Source: Deltaproteobacteria bacterium (GTDB lineage Bacteria > Myxococcota > Kuafuiibacteriia > Kuafuiibacteriales > Kuafuiibacteriaceae). From it: 64,000 nucleotides of DNA. Positions 31,976-41,130 of this stretch are shown here, piece after piece (within the stretch, counting starts at the first letter, position 1; each line of letters begins with the position of its first letter). A program made the translations under genes and the position numbers. The notes under the pieces are model-generated. The model saw only the letters and a list, made by a program, of their open reading frames with translations, was not told the origin of the DNA and did not search any database. The DNA is taken from the NCBI GenBank assembly GCA_016703535.1, contig JADJBV010000001.1, positions 5,880,001 to 5,944,000 on the forward strand, written 5' to 3'.

Positions 31976-34638
31976 GGTACCTGGGTGCGGGCGGAGCCCG
32001 GTGCAGCCATCGACGAATCAACCAAGTCGGAAATTGTTCGCGGAGACTCACTGGTGAGCGCGCGCACAAAGGTCAGACAGGGTTGGGGGTTCTGATCTTC
32101 GGGTTGGAGGACTACCACGTGCCCCGGGGCCGCATCGGCGGCGGCGGCGCTCCAGGCCTCCTCGGACGAGGCCATTCGCCTCACCTGGGTGGCCCGAGAC
32201 GCGCCAGCCAAACCCTCTTCAAAGGCGGTGAAGGTCGCTTCGGGGCTGCGGTCTCGCGCGGTCGAATCGTGGAATAGGAGGACCCGATCGAAGGCCTCTC
32301 CCAAGATGGCGCCTTGTCGGGTCAGGTCCGCCAAGCGGCGCCCAGGTCCGGCCGAATAAGCGATGGTGCGCGGGCCGTTGCCGAAGTGGGGCAAGGCAGA
32401 GATCAAGGCGTTGAGGGCTGAGGTGTTGTGGGCGTCGTCGACGATCAAGGTGCCGCCACGATGACTGAGCACGTTGAAGCGCCCGGGTGTCGCGTTGAGA
32501 TCGCCGTTGAAGGAGGAGAGGCCCTCGCGGATCACCGGGAAGGACAGGCCCATGGCCCAAGCCGCCGCGGTCGCGGCCAACACGTTCTCCACTTGGAACG
32601 ACACCCGACCGCCGTGGGTCAGCGGGATCTCCTCGAGGCGAGCCACCACCGTCTCTTGTTCGCCCTCGGCCGCCACCAACAAACCGTGGTGCCGATAAAC
32701 GGAACGTCCGCCGCTCACCCGGTGGGCCGAGATCCGGGGGTGGGCGCTGTCGAGGCCAAAGAAGATGGTGGCACCACGGCCGAGCAAGGTCATGTCGGCC
32801 ACCAATGGATCTTCGGCGTTCAAGACCTTGAAGCCTTGGGGCAAGACCACGTCGACCGCCGAACGTTTGACCGAAACCATCTGCTCCGGGGTTTGTAGAT
32901 CGAACTGGCCGAGGTGGTCGGCCTCGCCGATGTTGGTCACCACCGCGACGTCACACTTGTCGAAGCCCAAGCCCTCCCGAAGGATCCCACCTCGGCCGGC
33001 CTCGAAGACCGCGACCTCGGTGTTGGGGTTGAGCAACGCGGTCCACGCACTTTGGGGCCCGGCGCAGTCACCGCTGTCGATCACTCGGCCGCCGATCCGC
33101 AGGCCATCCGAGCTGGCGAGCGCCAAAACTTGGCCCCGGGCCTCGAGCAAGTGGGCCAACAAGGTGGAGACGATGGTCTTGCCGTTGGTGCCGGTCACGC
33201 AGGCGATCGGGATCCGGCCGTCATCCCCCGGCGCAAAAAGTTGATCGACGATCGCCTCACCGACCGGTCGCGGCCGGCCCACCGAAGGCTTCAGGTGTGG
33301 GACGAGGGCGGGACCGCTGTCCACCTCGAGAAAAACGCCGCCTTGTTTCGCCAATGGGCGGGCGATGTTCTCGCAGACCAAATCGAGGCCCGCGATGTCC
33401 AGGCCCACCAAGCGCGTCGCCAACACCGCTTGTTCGGCCGTGTCGGGGTGCACCTCATCGGTGACGTCGATGGCCAAGTTGTCGCTGCGTTGGATCAACA
33501 CCTGCTCACCCACCGCCGGCACGCTGTTCGGGGTGTGGCCCTGTTGCTCCAGGGTCAGGTTCACGATCGCGTCGAGCTGGATGTAGCTGAGCGGCGAAGC
33601 TTCGTCGTCGCCACGGCGGGGATCAGAGTTGAGCTGATCGTCGACCAACCGGGCCACGGTCCGTTGCCCGTCACCCACCACATAGGCTGCGTCACCACGG
33701 ACCGCAGCGACCACCTTGTCGCCGACGACCAACACCCGATGTTCCGCGCCGGCCGCGAAGGTCTCGACCAACACGCCGCTGCCCTCGACCAAAGCCAAGG
33801 CGTGGGCTCGACGCACCTGAGCTTCGGTGCGGAGGCCAGTGAAGACACCACGGCCGTGGTTGGCGTCCCTCGGCTTGACCACCACTGGCAGCCCCAAAGA
33901 CTGGGCCGCCGCCCAGGCGTCGTCCGCGTCTTCGACCGGGCGGCCCCGCGGCACGGGGACCCCCGCACCGCGCAACAAGGACTTGGTCAGCTCTTTGTCT
34001 TGCGCGATCCAGCCAGCGATGGCACCGGTGCGATCGGTCTCGGCGGTCCAGCTTCGATGTTGTTTTTTGCCTTGCCCGAGCTGCACCAAACTCCGCTCAT
34101 TGAGCCGGCGAGCGGGGATGTTTCGGGCCGTCGCGGCGTCGACGATCGCCTGACCGCTGGGGCCGAGACAGTAGCGATCTTTGAGCTCGGCCAACTTCTT
34201 GAGTTCACCCGGGACGTCGAAGGGCCGACCTTGAGCGGCCGCCAAGACCAGATCGCGAGCGGCGTAGAGGGCGGCGCGGCCGACTCGTTCGTCGTGGTAA
34301 CGGACCGCCACCTTGTAGACGCCTTCGACCGAGGTCTCCCGGGCCTTGCCGAAGCCTACCGGGGTGCCGGCCAAGCTCTGGAGCTCCAGGCAGACGTGCT
34401 CCATGATGTGGCCCGGCCAAGTGCCGTCTCGGAGGCGCTGCAAAAAACCACCGCGTTCGCCAACGGAGCAGCGGTGTTCGATCAACGAAGGCAACCAGCC
34501 CATCAGCCGATCGGTAAAGCCGGGGATGGCGTTGGAGGGCGAGTCCTTCAGATCTTCCAGATCGACCCAAGCCTCCAAAACGGGGTGACGCGACCAGATG
34601 TTGGGCCCCGCCAGCGTCAGGATCTGTTGGATCTTCAT
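31972..34638 (-). CDS. cphA: Cyanophycin synthetase, first copy
   Basis: 888 residues, with the canonical CphA N-domain (GPNIWSRHPVLEAWVDLEDL at the start; WPGHIMEHVCLELQSLAG near residue 95), an ATP-grasp domain (VVVKPRDANHGRGVFTGL, GVFLEVDSGPALVPHLKP) and a Mur-ligase-like domain with P-loop VTGTNGKT (from G483). It keeps the N-domain features better than the downstream copy, so it is likely the principal polymerase. The two genes overlap by 4 nt. Divergent from the ABC exporter and DUF1854 genes, a pairing associated with cyanophycin metabolism. Confidence 0.93.
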   Translation of the reverse strand: MKIQQILTLAGPNIWSRHPVLEAWVDLEDLKDSPSNAIPGFTDRLMGWLPSLIEHRCSVGERGGFLQRLRDGTWPGHIMEHVCLELQSLAGTPVGFGKARETSVEGVYKVAVRYHDERVGRAALYAARDLVLAAAQGRPFDVPGELKKLAELKDRYCLGPSGQAIVDAATARNIPARRLNERSLVQLGQGKKQHRSWTAETDRTGAIAGWIAQDKELTKSLLRGAGVPVPRGRPVEDADDAWAAAQSLGLPVVVKPRDANHGRGVFTGLRTEAQVRRAHALALVEGSGVLVETFAAGAEHRVLVVGDKVVAAVRGDAAYVVGDGQRTVARLVDDQLNSDPRRGDDEASPLSYIQLDAIVNLTLEQQGHTPNSVPAVGEQVLIQRSDNLAIDVTDEVHPDTAEQAVLATRLVGLDIAGLDLVCENIARPLAKQGGVFLEVDSGPALVPHLKPSVGRPRPVGEAIVDQLFAPGDDGRIPIACVTGTNGKTIVSTLLAHLLEARGQVLALASSDGLRIGGRVIDSGDCAGPQSAWTALLNPNTEVAVFEAGRGGILREGLGFDKCDVAVVTNIGEADHLGQFDLQTPEQMVSVKRSAVDVVLPQGFKVLNAEDPLVADMTLLGRGATIFFGLDSAHPRISAHRVSGGRSVYRHHGLLVAAEGEQETVVARLEEIPLTHGGRVSFQVENVLAATAAAWAMGLSFPVIREGLSSFNGDLNATPGRFNVLSHRGGTLIVDDAHNTSALNALISALPHFGNGPRTIAYSAGPGRRLADLTRQGAILGEAFDRVLLFHDSTARDRSPEATFTAFEEGLAGASRATQVRRMASSEEAWSAAAADAAPGHVVVLQPEDQNPQPCLTFVRALTSESPRTISDLVDSSMAAPGSARTQVP

Positions 34639-34736
34639 CAGGCGCCGAGATCTGGCCGGCTACAGGTGCGCGCGCTACGACGCACGGCGTCGGAGGGTAG
34701 CCAGATGTGCGCTCCCTGTACACGGAAAAGGTGCGC

Positions 34737-37019
34737 ATGACCCGGGACGGGACAGCCAAGGCGGCCCTCGACCGCGGCTCGGTGCAAGCCCGTTATGCAA
34801 GTCGACTTGCAGAGGGCGAACAGCTCTTGGCCTTCGCCGAGATCGACCTCGATCCCGAACTCCACTACGGGATCCGGTGGTTGGTCCTGACCGACCGTCG
34901 ATTTTGGGTCGACGTCGAAGGGCGTTCGATTTCGGAGCTTCCCCTGGCGGCGATCACCGGGATCCGCGCGCAAGATCGCGGCGGCGCGGGGACTTTGGAG
35001 CTTTTTGGCACCCGCGAACGCCTCGCCTGGTTCCCCTACACCATCGCTCGGGCCGACGAGGTCAAGACCTTGGTGCAGCGCTTCGAGGCGCACCGGGCCG
35101 GCCGGATCGACCTTTCAGCGTTGGACTCGCCCTACGCAGCACCGGAAGCCGCGGCCGAAGAGGAGCCCGCCAAGTTCGGCGCGTTGCTGCGCCTTTTGGG
35201 CTTCGCGAAGAAGCGGCTGGGCGCCATCCTGTTCGCCGGCCTATTGACCTTGGCCACCACCGCGGCGGGGTTGATCCCACCGTATTTGACCTGGCCCTTG
35301 GTGGACTCCGTGCTCCAGCCCTATCAGGCCCACGTCGAGCGTGAGGTCGGCCAAGGGATCGTCGCGACCACCCAAACGGAGGAACGTGACCCAACGACGC
35401 AAGCCAAGTTGCGGGCCGCCCAGACCGCCCGCCGCTCCACCTTCGAGGTCGTGCCTTGGTACCTGTTGGGCATGGCGGGCGCCGCGCTCCTGGCCTGGGC
35501 GTTGGCGTGGGCTCAAGGCTGGATGTTGGCCTACGTCAGCGAACGGATGAGCGCGGATCTGCGCAACGCGACCTACGAACACCTGCAGCGACTGTCGCTG
35601 GAGTTCTTCAGCGCTCGCCGCACCGGTGACCTGGTGGCGCGGATCAGCAGCGACACGGATCGGATCTGCAGCTTCCTCTCGGACAGCCTGATGGACTTCA
35701 CCACCGACGTGTTGATGATCGTCGGCACCGGCGGCGTGTTGTTCTGGATGGATCCGCTGCTGGGTTTGGCGGCGATCACCACCTTCCCCGCCGTCGGTTG
35801 GTTGACCCTCCGGATCAGGAAGCGGCTCTCCCACGGCTTCTTCCACGGCAGCCGGGCCTGGGGCGACATGACCGCGATCTTGGCCGACACCGTGCCCGGC
35901 ATCCGAGTGGTCAAGGCCTTCGCTCAAGAACGAAGGGAGGTCGATCGCTTCCGGGCCGCCAACGCTCGGATCGTGGCGGCCAACGATCGGGTCAACAAGG
36001 TCTGGACCTTCTTCTGGCCGCTGGTCGCGCTCTTCAACCAGTTTGGACTTTTGGTGGTCTGGGGCGTCGGTGTTTGGCAGATTTATCAACACCAGCTGAC
36101 GGTGGGCATGTTGACCGCGTCCTTGGCCTACGTGGCCCGGCTCTACACGCGCCTCGAGTCCATGAGCCGGATCGCCGGCCTTACTCAACGGGCCGCCGCC
36201 AGCGCCCAGCGGTTGTTCGAGATCTTGGATCGGGCCCCCGGCGTGCCCGAACCGGCGCAGCCCATTCAGCCGGGGCGTTTGCGCGGTGAGGTCCAGGTCA
36301 AGGAGTTGGGCTTCCGCTTCGGCAATCGCCGGGTGTTGGACAACGTCTCTCTCCACGTGGCGCCGGGCGAGATGATCGGCCTGGTCGGCGAAACCGGCTC
36401 GGGCAAGAGCACCATCGTCAACCTGCTCTGCCGCTTCTACGACCCCAGCGACGGCGCCATCTTGGTGGACGGCACCGACATCCGCAGCTTCCCGCTGGAG
36501 GCCTACCGAAAGAACATCGGCATCGTGCTTCAGGATCCGTTCCTGTTTTACGGCACCATCGCCGACAACATCGCCTACGGGAAGCCGAACGCAACGAGGG
36601 AGGAGATCATCGCCGCCGCCAAGGCCGCCCGGGCCCACGAGTTCATCCTCAAGTTGCCCGAAGGTTACGACTCGATCGTCGGCGAACGGGGCCAGACCTT
36701 GTCGGGTGGAGAACGCCAGCGGGTCTCCATCGCTCGGGCGCTGTTGATCGATCCGCGGATCTTGATCTTGGACGAGGCGACCTCGGCAGTGGACACCGAC
36801 ACCGAACGCAAGATCCAAGAGGCGCTGGATGAGCTGGTGAAGGGCCGCACCACCATCGCCATCGCGCACCGCCTCAGCACCTTGCGCAAAGCGAATCGGA
36901 TCGTGGTCATCGACCAAGGGCGAATCATCGAGATCGGGACCCACAACGAGCTGCTCTCCAAAGATGGAGGGTACGCGCGCCTGCACCGCGCTCAACAACA
37001 CGCCCATGAGTCCGCCTGA
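34737..37019 (+). CDS. Cyanophycin-associated ABC exporter with N-terminal PH-like domain
   Basis: 760 residues from the ATG at 34737 (GGAAAAGG ribosome site); a GTG at 34707 is possible. Residues about 15-125 resemble a bacterial PH/GRAM-like module (LTDRRFWVDVEG, SISELPLAAITGI). A six-helix exporter membrane domain follows (about 165-480), then a nucleotide-binding domain: Walker A GETGSGKST (551-559), signature LSGGERQRVSIARALL, Walker B ILILDEATSAVD. This is an MsbA-like half transporter. Divergent from the tandem cphA genes and overlapping the DUF1854 gene by 14 bp; this neighbourhood recurs in cyanophycin producers. Substrate unknown. Confidence 0.9.
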   Translation: MTRDGTAKAALDRGSVQARYASRLAEGEQLLAFAEIDLDPELHYGIRWLVLTDRRFWVDVEGRSISELPLAAITGIRAQDRGGAGTLELFGTRERLAWFPYTIARADEVKTLVQRFEAHRAGRIDLSALDSPYAAPEAAAEEEPAKFGALLRLLGFAKKRLGAILFAGLLTLATTAAGLIPPYLTWPLVDSVLQPYQAHVEREVGQGIVATTQTEERDPTTQAKLRAAQTARRSTFEVVPWYLLGMAGAALLAWALAWAQGWMLAYVSERMSADLRNATYEHLQRLSLEFFSARRTGDLVARISSDTDRICSFLSDSLMDFTTDVLMIVGTGGVLFWMDPLLGLAAITTFPAVGWLTLRIRKRLSHGFFHGSRAWGDMTAILADTVPGIRVVKAFAQERREVDRFRAANARIVAANDRVNKVWTFFWPLVALFNQFGLLVVWGVGVWQIYQHQLTVGMLTASLAYVARLYTRLESMSRIAGLTQRAAASAQRLFEILDRAPGVPEPAQPIQPGRLRGEVQVKELGFRFGNRRVLDNVSLHVAPGEMIGLVGETGSGKSTIVNLLCRFYDPSDGAILVDGTDIRSFPLEAYRKNIGIVLQDPFLFYGTIADNIAYGKPNATREEIIAAAKAARAHEFILKLPEGYDSIVGERGQTLSGGERQRVSIARALLIDPRILILDEATSAVDTDTERKIQEALDELVKGRTTIAIAHRLSTLRKANRIVVIDQGRIIEIGTHNELLSKDGGYARLHRAQQHAHESA

Positions 37020-37488
37020 TCCTCCTCGACCTTTTGGGCTCCGGCGCGATGCCTTCGGGCGTTTGGTGTTGATCCGCGCCGACGGGACCGAGGTGATCGG
37101 CGTGGTGCCGATCCGACCCTTCCCCTTGACCGCCCCCGACGAACACCTGGCGCTGCTCGACGAATCAGGCCACGAGGTCGAGACCGTGCCGCGGATCAGC
37201 GCCCTCCCCGGCCCCTTGGTGGCGCTCCTGAACGAAGAGCTGGGTCGTCGAGAGTTCGTCCCCGTAATTCAGGAGATCGTCTCGATCTCTCCGGGCCCTG
37301 ACCCGACCCAATGGCAGGTGCGCACCGATCGCGGTGAGCTGACCTTTGCTCTCCCCGCCGCCGAAAACATCCGTCCCTTGGGGGAAGAGGGCTTCTTGAT
37401 CGCCGACGAACACAGCATCCGCTACCGGATCCTGGATCGCCGGCAGTTGCCGAAGGCCAGCCAGCGACTCCTGCGCCGCTTCGTTTGA
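37006..37488 (+). CDS. DUF1854 protein associated with cyanophycin metabolism
   Basis: 160 residues from the ATG at 37006, which lies within the last 14 bp of the ABC exporter gene. Its sequence fits the DUF1854 family (FGRLVLIRADGTEVIGVVPI, FPLTAPDEHLALLD, RYRILDRRQLP near the end). Such proteins are repeatedly encoded with a cyanophycin-linked ABC transporter and cphA; their biochemical role is undefined. No membrane segment or signal peptide, so probably a cytosolic partner of the exporter. Confidence 0.85.
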   Translation: MSPPDPPRPFGLRRDAFGRLVLIRADGTEVIGVVPIRPFPLTAPDEHLALLDESGHEVETVPRISALPGPLVALLNEELGRREFVPVIQEIVSISPGPDPTQWQVRTDRGELTFALPAAENIRPLGEEGFLIADEHSIRYRILDRRQLPKASQRLLRRFV

Positions 37489-37740
37489 ATATAACGGGGT
37501 CCGGCTGATGGTGAGGCCACCGAGCAACGTTCGCCGCCAATCCCAACACAACACCATCAGCGCCCAGTTGACGATACCCATTCGGAGAGCCCGGTCTGAG
37601 TCCGCGACGCCCCCCAAAAACTCCTCTCAACCGAAAGTGGCTCACCCCTCCAAATTACGAGGTTCCGCGTACAAAGATCTGGCCCTCACGACCTTGTGCC
37701 CCGCGTTGCGAAACTCTAGCGTTCGCGCCTGGAGGTCAAG

Positions 37741-38898
37741 TTGAACCATTTCATTCGAATCACTCTCGCTTCAATCATCCTACTCGCCGCCACTTCGCCC
37801 GCCCGCGCCAGCTTCACGGTCGACACCATCGTCAACAGCGACGCCACCCAGATCGCCAGCGCCTACGTCTACGTGCCGACGTTTGGCCTTGAGCTGCATC
37901 GCGTGGTGTACCGCGACGGAGACACGCACGAGCTGAAGATGGCGAGTTCCATCAAGACAACCGGAGCTTGGTCAGCATGGCACATCAGCACAATCGCGCC
38001 CGAGACCGCACACACCCCGGCGATCGAGATCTCCAAGGACGACGGAACGACCTTCATCGCCTACCAAGACGGGGATGGCGACTTGATGCTGGCCTACCTG
38101 GCGATTTGTCTGGGGAACAATTGCCCCGGCCTACAGCAGGTGCCCATCGACCAGGGCACGACCCGCGGCCAATACCCGTCGCTCACCCTCGTCTACAACG
38201 ACAACGGCGAACTGGATCAGATCCACACCGCAGCGATCGAGGGCGACCCGGGGGCGATCCAACCCAACTCGGCCAGAGTTCGCCACAGCTACTGCGACTC
38301 GTGGCCGAACTGCGAGAGCAACAACGATTGGACCTCAGCGGACGCTCCGATGGGTAAGCCGGGCCCATACAAGACCGCGATCGGGAACGATCATTCGGGG
38401 ATCAATGGGAGCCCGCTCGTGCGAATCCTCGCGACGATGGGGGACGGCGTGAGAATGACGACTTGGTCCATTTATGGCCCATCCTATTCCAATTCAACGA
38501 CCTTGCTGACTACTCGAAGGGGTCACCTTAGCTACGGTGGCTTCAATACGACGGGCAGGCAGCTGAGCATTGCCACGGGCACCGACGTCTACTTCCTCAG
38601 TGGGCTCAACGGCTCTGGCACCGCCGAACTCGTCAGCGCCAGTGGCCAAGGAGGCGCGTTCTCAGACGTGACTTTCGACTCGAACGACTTCCACGTGGTG
38701 GCGTTCAACCGCGATACCAATGATGACGTCATCATCGGTCGGCGGCACCTCAGCGGGAGCAGCTGGAGCCGCATATCGATTCCCGACGCTGGGAGCGTGG
38801 GACGGTATGTGACGGTTCACGAAGATCAAGACCGAGATCTTCTCATCGTTTACCGCGACGGCACCAACGATCGCATTCGAATCGCCCGGGGTGACTAG
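37741..38898 (+). CDS. Secreted protein, probable beta-propeller
   Basis: 385 residues. The TTG at 37741 is chosen because GGAGG lies 5 nt upstream and the product opens with a good signal peptide (cut after ARAS or ARA). The mature part has repeated all-beta segments (VVYRDGDTHELKMASS, TFIAYQDGDGDLMLAYL, LLIVYRDGTNDRIRIARG) typical of sialidase-like or similar propellers; no catalytic motif recognised. Codon use is less GC3-biased than that of its neighbours, hinting at acquisition. The 252-bp gap upstream holds nothing else I can identify. Confidence 0.75.
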   Translation: MNHFIRITLASIILLAATSPARASFTVDTIVNSDATQIASAYVYVPTFGLELHRVVYRDGDTHELKMASSIKTTGAWSAWHISTIAPETAHTPAIEISKDDGTTFIAYQDGDGDLMLAYLAICLGNNCPGLQQVPIDQGTTRGQYPSLTLVYNDNGELDQIHTAAIEGDPGAIQPNSARVRHSYCDSWPNCESNNDWTSADAPMGKPGPYKTAIGNDHSGINGSPLVRILATMGDGVRMTTWSIYGPSYSNSTTLLTTRRGHLSYGGFNTTGRQLSIATGTDVYFLSGLNGSGTAELVSASGQGGAFSDVTFDSNDFHVVAFNRDTNDDVIIGRRHLSGSSWSRISIPDAGSVGRYVTVHEDQDRDLLIVYRDGTNDRIRIARGD

Positions 38899-38921
38899 TG
38901 TTGGGCTAGTGTCCGGTCCAC

Positions 38922-38959
38922 AAAGCGACTCGCGCGGGAGAGATCCGGGCGGTCGCTTT
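38922..38959. terminator. Bidirectional terminator between convergent genes
   Basis: AAAGCGAC (38922-38929) and GTCGCTTT (38952-38959) pair perfectly, extended inward by CGC-x-CGG against CCG-x-GCG. The A-rich left arm and T-rich right arm make it a terminator-like hairpin for both the upstream plus-strand and downstream minus-strand gene. It overlaps the first base of the hydrolase stop codon. Confidence 0.72.
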
Positions 38960-40059
38960 CAAACCACCTGCTTCGCGCGAGCCGACAGCCAGTCCCGGAT
39001 CAGCGGGTACACCTCGTCCGGCGCCTCTTCGGCCACCAACAGACCGCCGTGACCGAAGTCGACGGTGCAGCCTTCGGCCCGGCTCATGACCTTGAAGGTC
39101 ACGTCCTTGGAGCCCACCCGATCCCGCACTGAACGCACCGCGTCGGGCGGGGCCAAGGGATCGATCGGCGCGGCCAACAACAACATCGGCTGGCGGAGCT
39201 GCGGATAACGCGCTTCGTAGGACTCGCCGTCCATCCGCACGATCTCCCCGCGATCGCGCCACAACAACATCTGCCGCACCTGACCAGGGTTGATGTTTTC
39301 GGCCAAGGACGCGCAGAGGTGCCGGAACATACGCCCCCGCATGGTGGCCTGCTTCGGGAAGCGGCGATGCGCCAGCCAAGTCAGGAGCGGCGCGGGCATC
39401 AACCCCAGCCGAGCGTAGCGGGTCACGGGGACGGCTCGGCCTCTTTTTGCGAGCCAACGGCCGATCCCCAGCAAGAAGTTCGGGACTTGGTGGTGCTGGA
39501 CCGAACCCGGGCTACCGACCGTCACCAAGGCTTTGACCTTCTGCACCAGTGGGTGGTCCGAGCCGAGGAAGAGGTAGGCGAGGAGTCCACCCCAAGAGTG
39601 ACCGACCCAGATCACCTGCTCGGCACCGGTCAGGTGGAGCACGGTCTCGATGGCGGTCGGCACGTCTTCTTGGGCTTGATCGTCGGCGCTGTAGATCGCG
39701 CCCTTGGGCACCTTGGCCCGCCCCGAACCTCGGGTCTCGAGCACCCAAACATCGAAGCCGGCTCGGGCTAAAAAGCGCGCCAGGCTCAGCCGATCCCGAC
39801 CGCGCCCGTCCTCACAGAAGTCCAGGTTGAAGCGGTTGGCGCCGAGGCCGTGGCACAAGATCAGGGGCTCGGCGTAGCGGCGTTCGGCCGCCGGATGGTG
39901 GCTCAAGGCGATGTGGTGCCCCAGGGTGGGCAGCTCCACCTCCAGCCGCTCGAGGGCGCCGTCATCCAAACGGTACCGGCGAAACAGGGCCCAGGTCGAA
40001 GCCGCGTAGGCCAGGAGGGCCAAAAGACCTGCCAAGGCCGCGATCCCAAAGGCGCCCAT
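38959..40059 (-). CDS. Membrane-anchored alpha/beta hydrolase
   Basis: 366 residues. An N-terminal membrane helix (about 3-27) is followed by an alpha/beta-hydrolase fold: oxyanion region ILCHGLGANRFNLD, nucleophile elbow GHSWGG (Ser catalytic), an acid in APIDPLAPPD and a C-terminal His in DFGHGGLL. Lipase/esterase-like enzymes of this group act on acyl esters; substrate unknown. Divergent from the phosphatidylserine synthase gene, consistent with but not proof of a lipid role. Confidence 0.88.
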   Translation of the reverse strand: MGAFGIAALAGLLALLAYAASTWALFRRYRLDDGALERLEVELPTLGHHIALSHHPAAERRYAEPLILCHGLGANRFNLDFCEDGRGRDRLSLARFLARAGFDVWVLETRGSGRAKVPKGAIYSADDQAQEDVPTAIETVLHLTGAEQVIWVGHSWGGLLAYLFLGSDHPLVQKVKALVTVGSPGSVQHHQVPNFLLGIGRWLAKRGRAVPVTRYARLGLMPAPLLTWLAHRRFPKQATMRGRMFRHLCASLAENINPGQVRQMLLWRDRGEIVRMDGESYEARYPQLRQPMLLLAAPIDPLAPPDAVRSVRDRVGSKDVTFKVMSRAEGCTVDFGHGGLLVAEEAPDEVYPLIRDWLSARAKQVV

Positions 40060-40146
40060 TGCCCCGGCATATCGTCCCGGGCCCGGCGGTGGAAAGCGCC
40101 CAATTCCGGGGGCCCGTGGATCGCCTTTGTGCTAGCGTCCCCGGCC

Positions 40147-41034
40147 GTGGGCGAGGCTAAGCCAGCGAAACCCAAGCGGAGGATCCGGTTCGACCTCCAG
40201 AAGGCGATGTTCGTCCTCCCCAACCTGTTTACGGTCTCGAGCATTTTCTGCGGTTTCTACTCCATTACCCTCTGTCTCGACTCCCCTGAGCCCATCCACC
40301 TCTACCGGGCGGCCATCTCCATCTTCTTCGGCATGTTCTTCGACATGGCCGACGGCCGGGTGGCGCGGCTGACCAAAACCCAAAGCGAGTTTGGCGTGCA
40401 GCTCGACTCCTTGGCCGACCTGGTCTCCTTCGGCGCGGCCCCGGGCATCTTGCTCTACCGGTGGGCGCTTTCGGGCCTCGGCTTTTGGGGCGTGTTCATC
40501 GCCTTCCTCTACGTGGCCTGCGGCGCTTTGCGGTTGGCGCGCTTCAACGTGTTGGCCTCCCGGGAGCCAGGCTCCATGAAGTACTTCGTCGGCCTGCCCA
40601 TCCCTTTGGCGGCCGGCACCGTGGTCGCGTTGGTGATGAGCAACTACCCCTTCGAAGCGCCCTTTTTTGGCGGCGTCACCGGCGTCGCCACCGTGACCAT
40701 CGCCCTGGCCGCCTTGATGGTCAGCAACGTGCGCTACCGAACCTTCAAGGATCTGCGGCCCTCGAAGAAGTCGGTGACCATCGCCTTCGTGTTGGCCATC
40801 CTGTTGGCCGGGATCTCGGCCCAGCTGAAGCCGACCATCGCCCTGGCCTCTTTGTTCACCGGCTACATCACCGTGGGCCTGTTGGAGCACGTGATCTTCT
40901 TCGGAAAACGAAGGCGCGAGGCCCAAGAGACCGTGCTCCCCGACGAGGCCGAAGAGGCCGGCGAGTCCGACGAAGAGTTCGAAGAAGAGGACGACGACGA
41001 GGACGAGGTCGACGACACCCCTCGCCCCGCCTAA
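40147..41034 (+). CDS. pssA: CDP-diacylglycerol--serine O-phosphatidyltransferase
   Basis: 295 residues from the GTG at 40147. It has the CDP-alcohol phosphatidyltransferase signature D69-G-x2-A-R-x8-G-x3-D-x3-D91 (DGRVARLTKTQSEFGVQLD, then SLAD) and about six to eight membrane helices. It condenses CDP-diacylglycerol with L-serine to phosphatidylserine, the precursor of phosphatidylethanolamine. The last roughly 35 residues form a strikingly acidic tail (EEFEEEDDDEDEVDD) beyond the usual end of the family. No decarboxylase gene is adjacent. Confidence 0.9.
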   Translation: MGEAKPAKPKRRIRFDLQKAMFVLPNLFTVSSIFCGFYSITLCLDSPEPIHLYRAAISIFFGMFFDMADGRVARLTKTQSEFGVQLDSLADLVSFGAAPGILLYRWALSGLGFWGVFIAFLYVACGALRLARFNVLASREPGSMKYFVGLPIPLAAGTVVALVMSNYPFEAPFFGGVTGVATVTIALAALMVSNVRYRTFKDLRPSKKSVTIAFVLAILLAGISAQLKPTIALASLFTGYITVGLLEHVIFFGKRRREAQETVLPDEAEEAGESDEEFEEEDDDEDEVDDTPRPA

Positions 41035-41130
41035 CCGTCGGATCCTTGTCCGAGGGGGGCCCAGGCAGATTCGCCGAGCCGCCGCGTATGACCGCCAAAG
41101 CCGGCCTCGACGCCGGGGGAGGTAGGGGCC

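Noticed and set aside
37500..37740. Short open frames on both strands between the DUF1854 gene and the secreted propeller gene
   Set aside because: No coding bias, signal or ribosome site; the only convincing translation signal is GGAGG serving the TTG at 37741.
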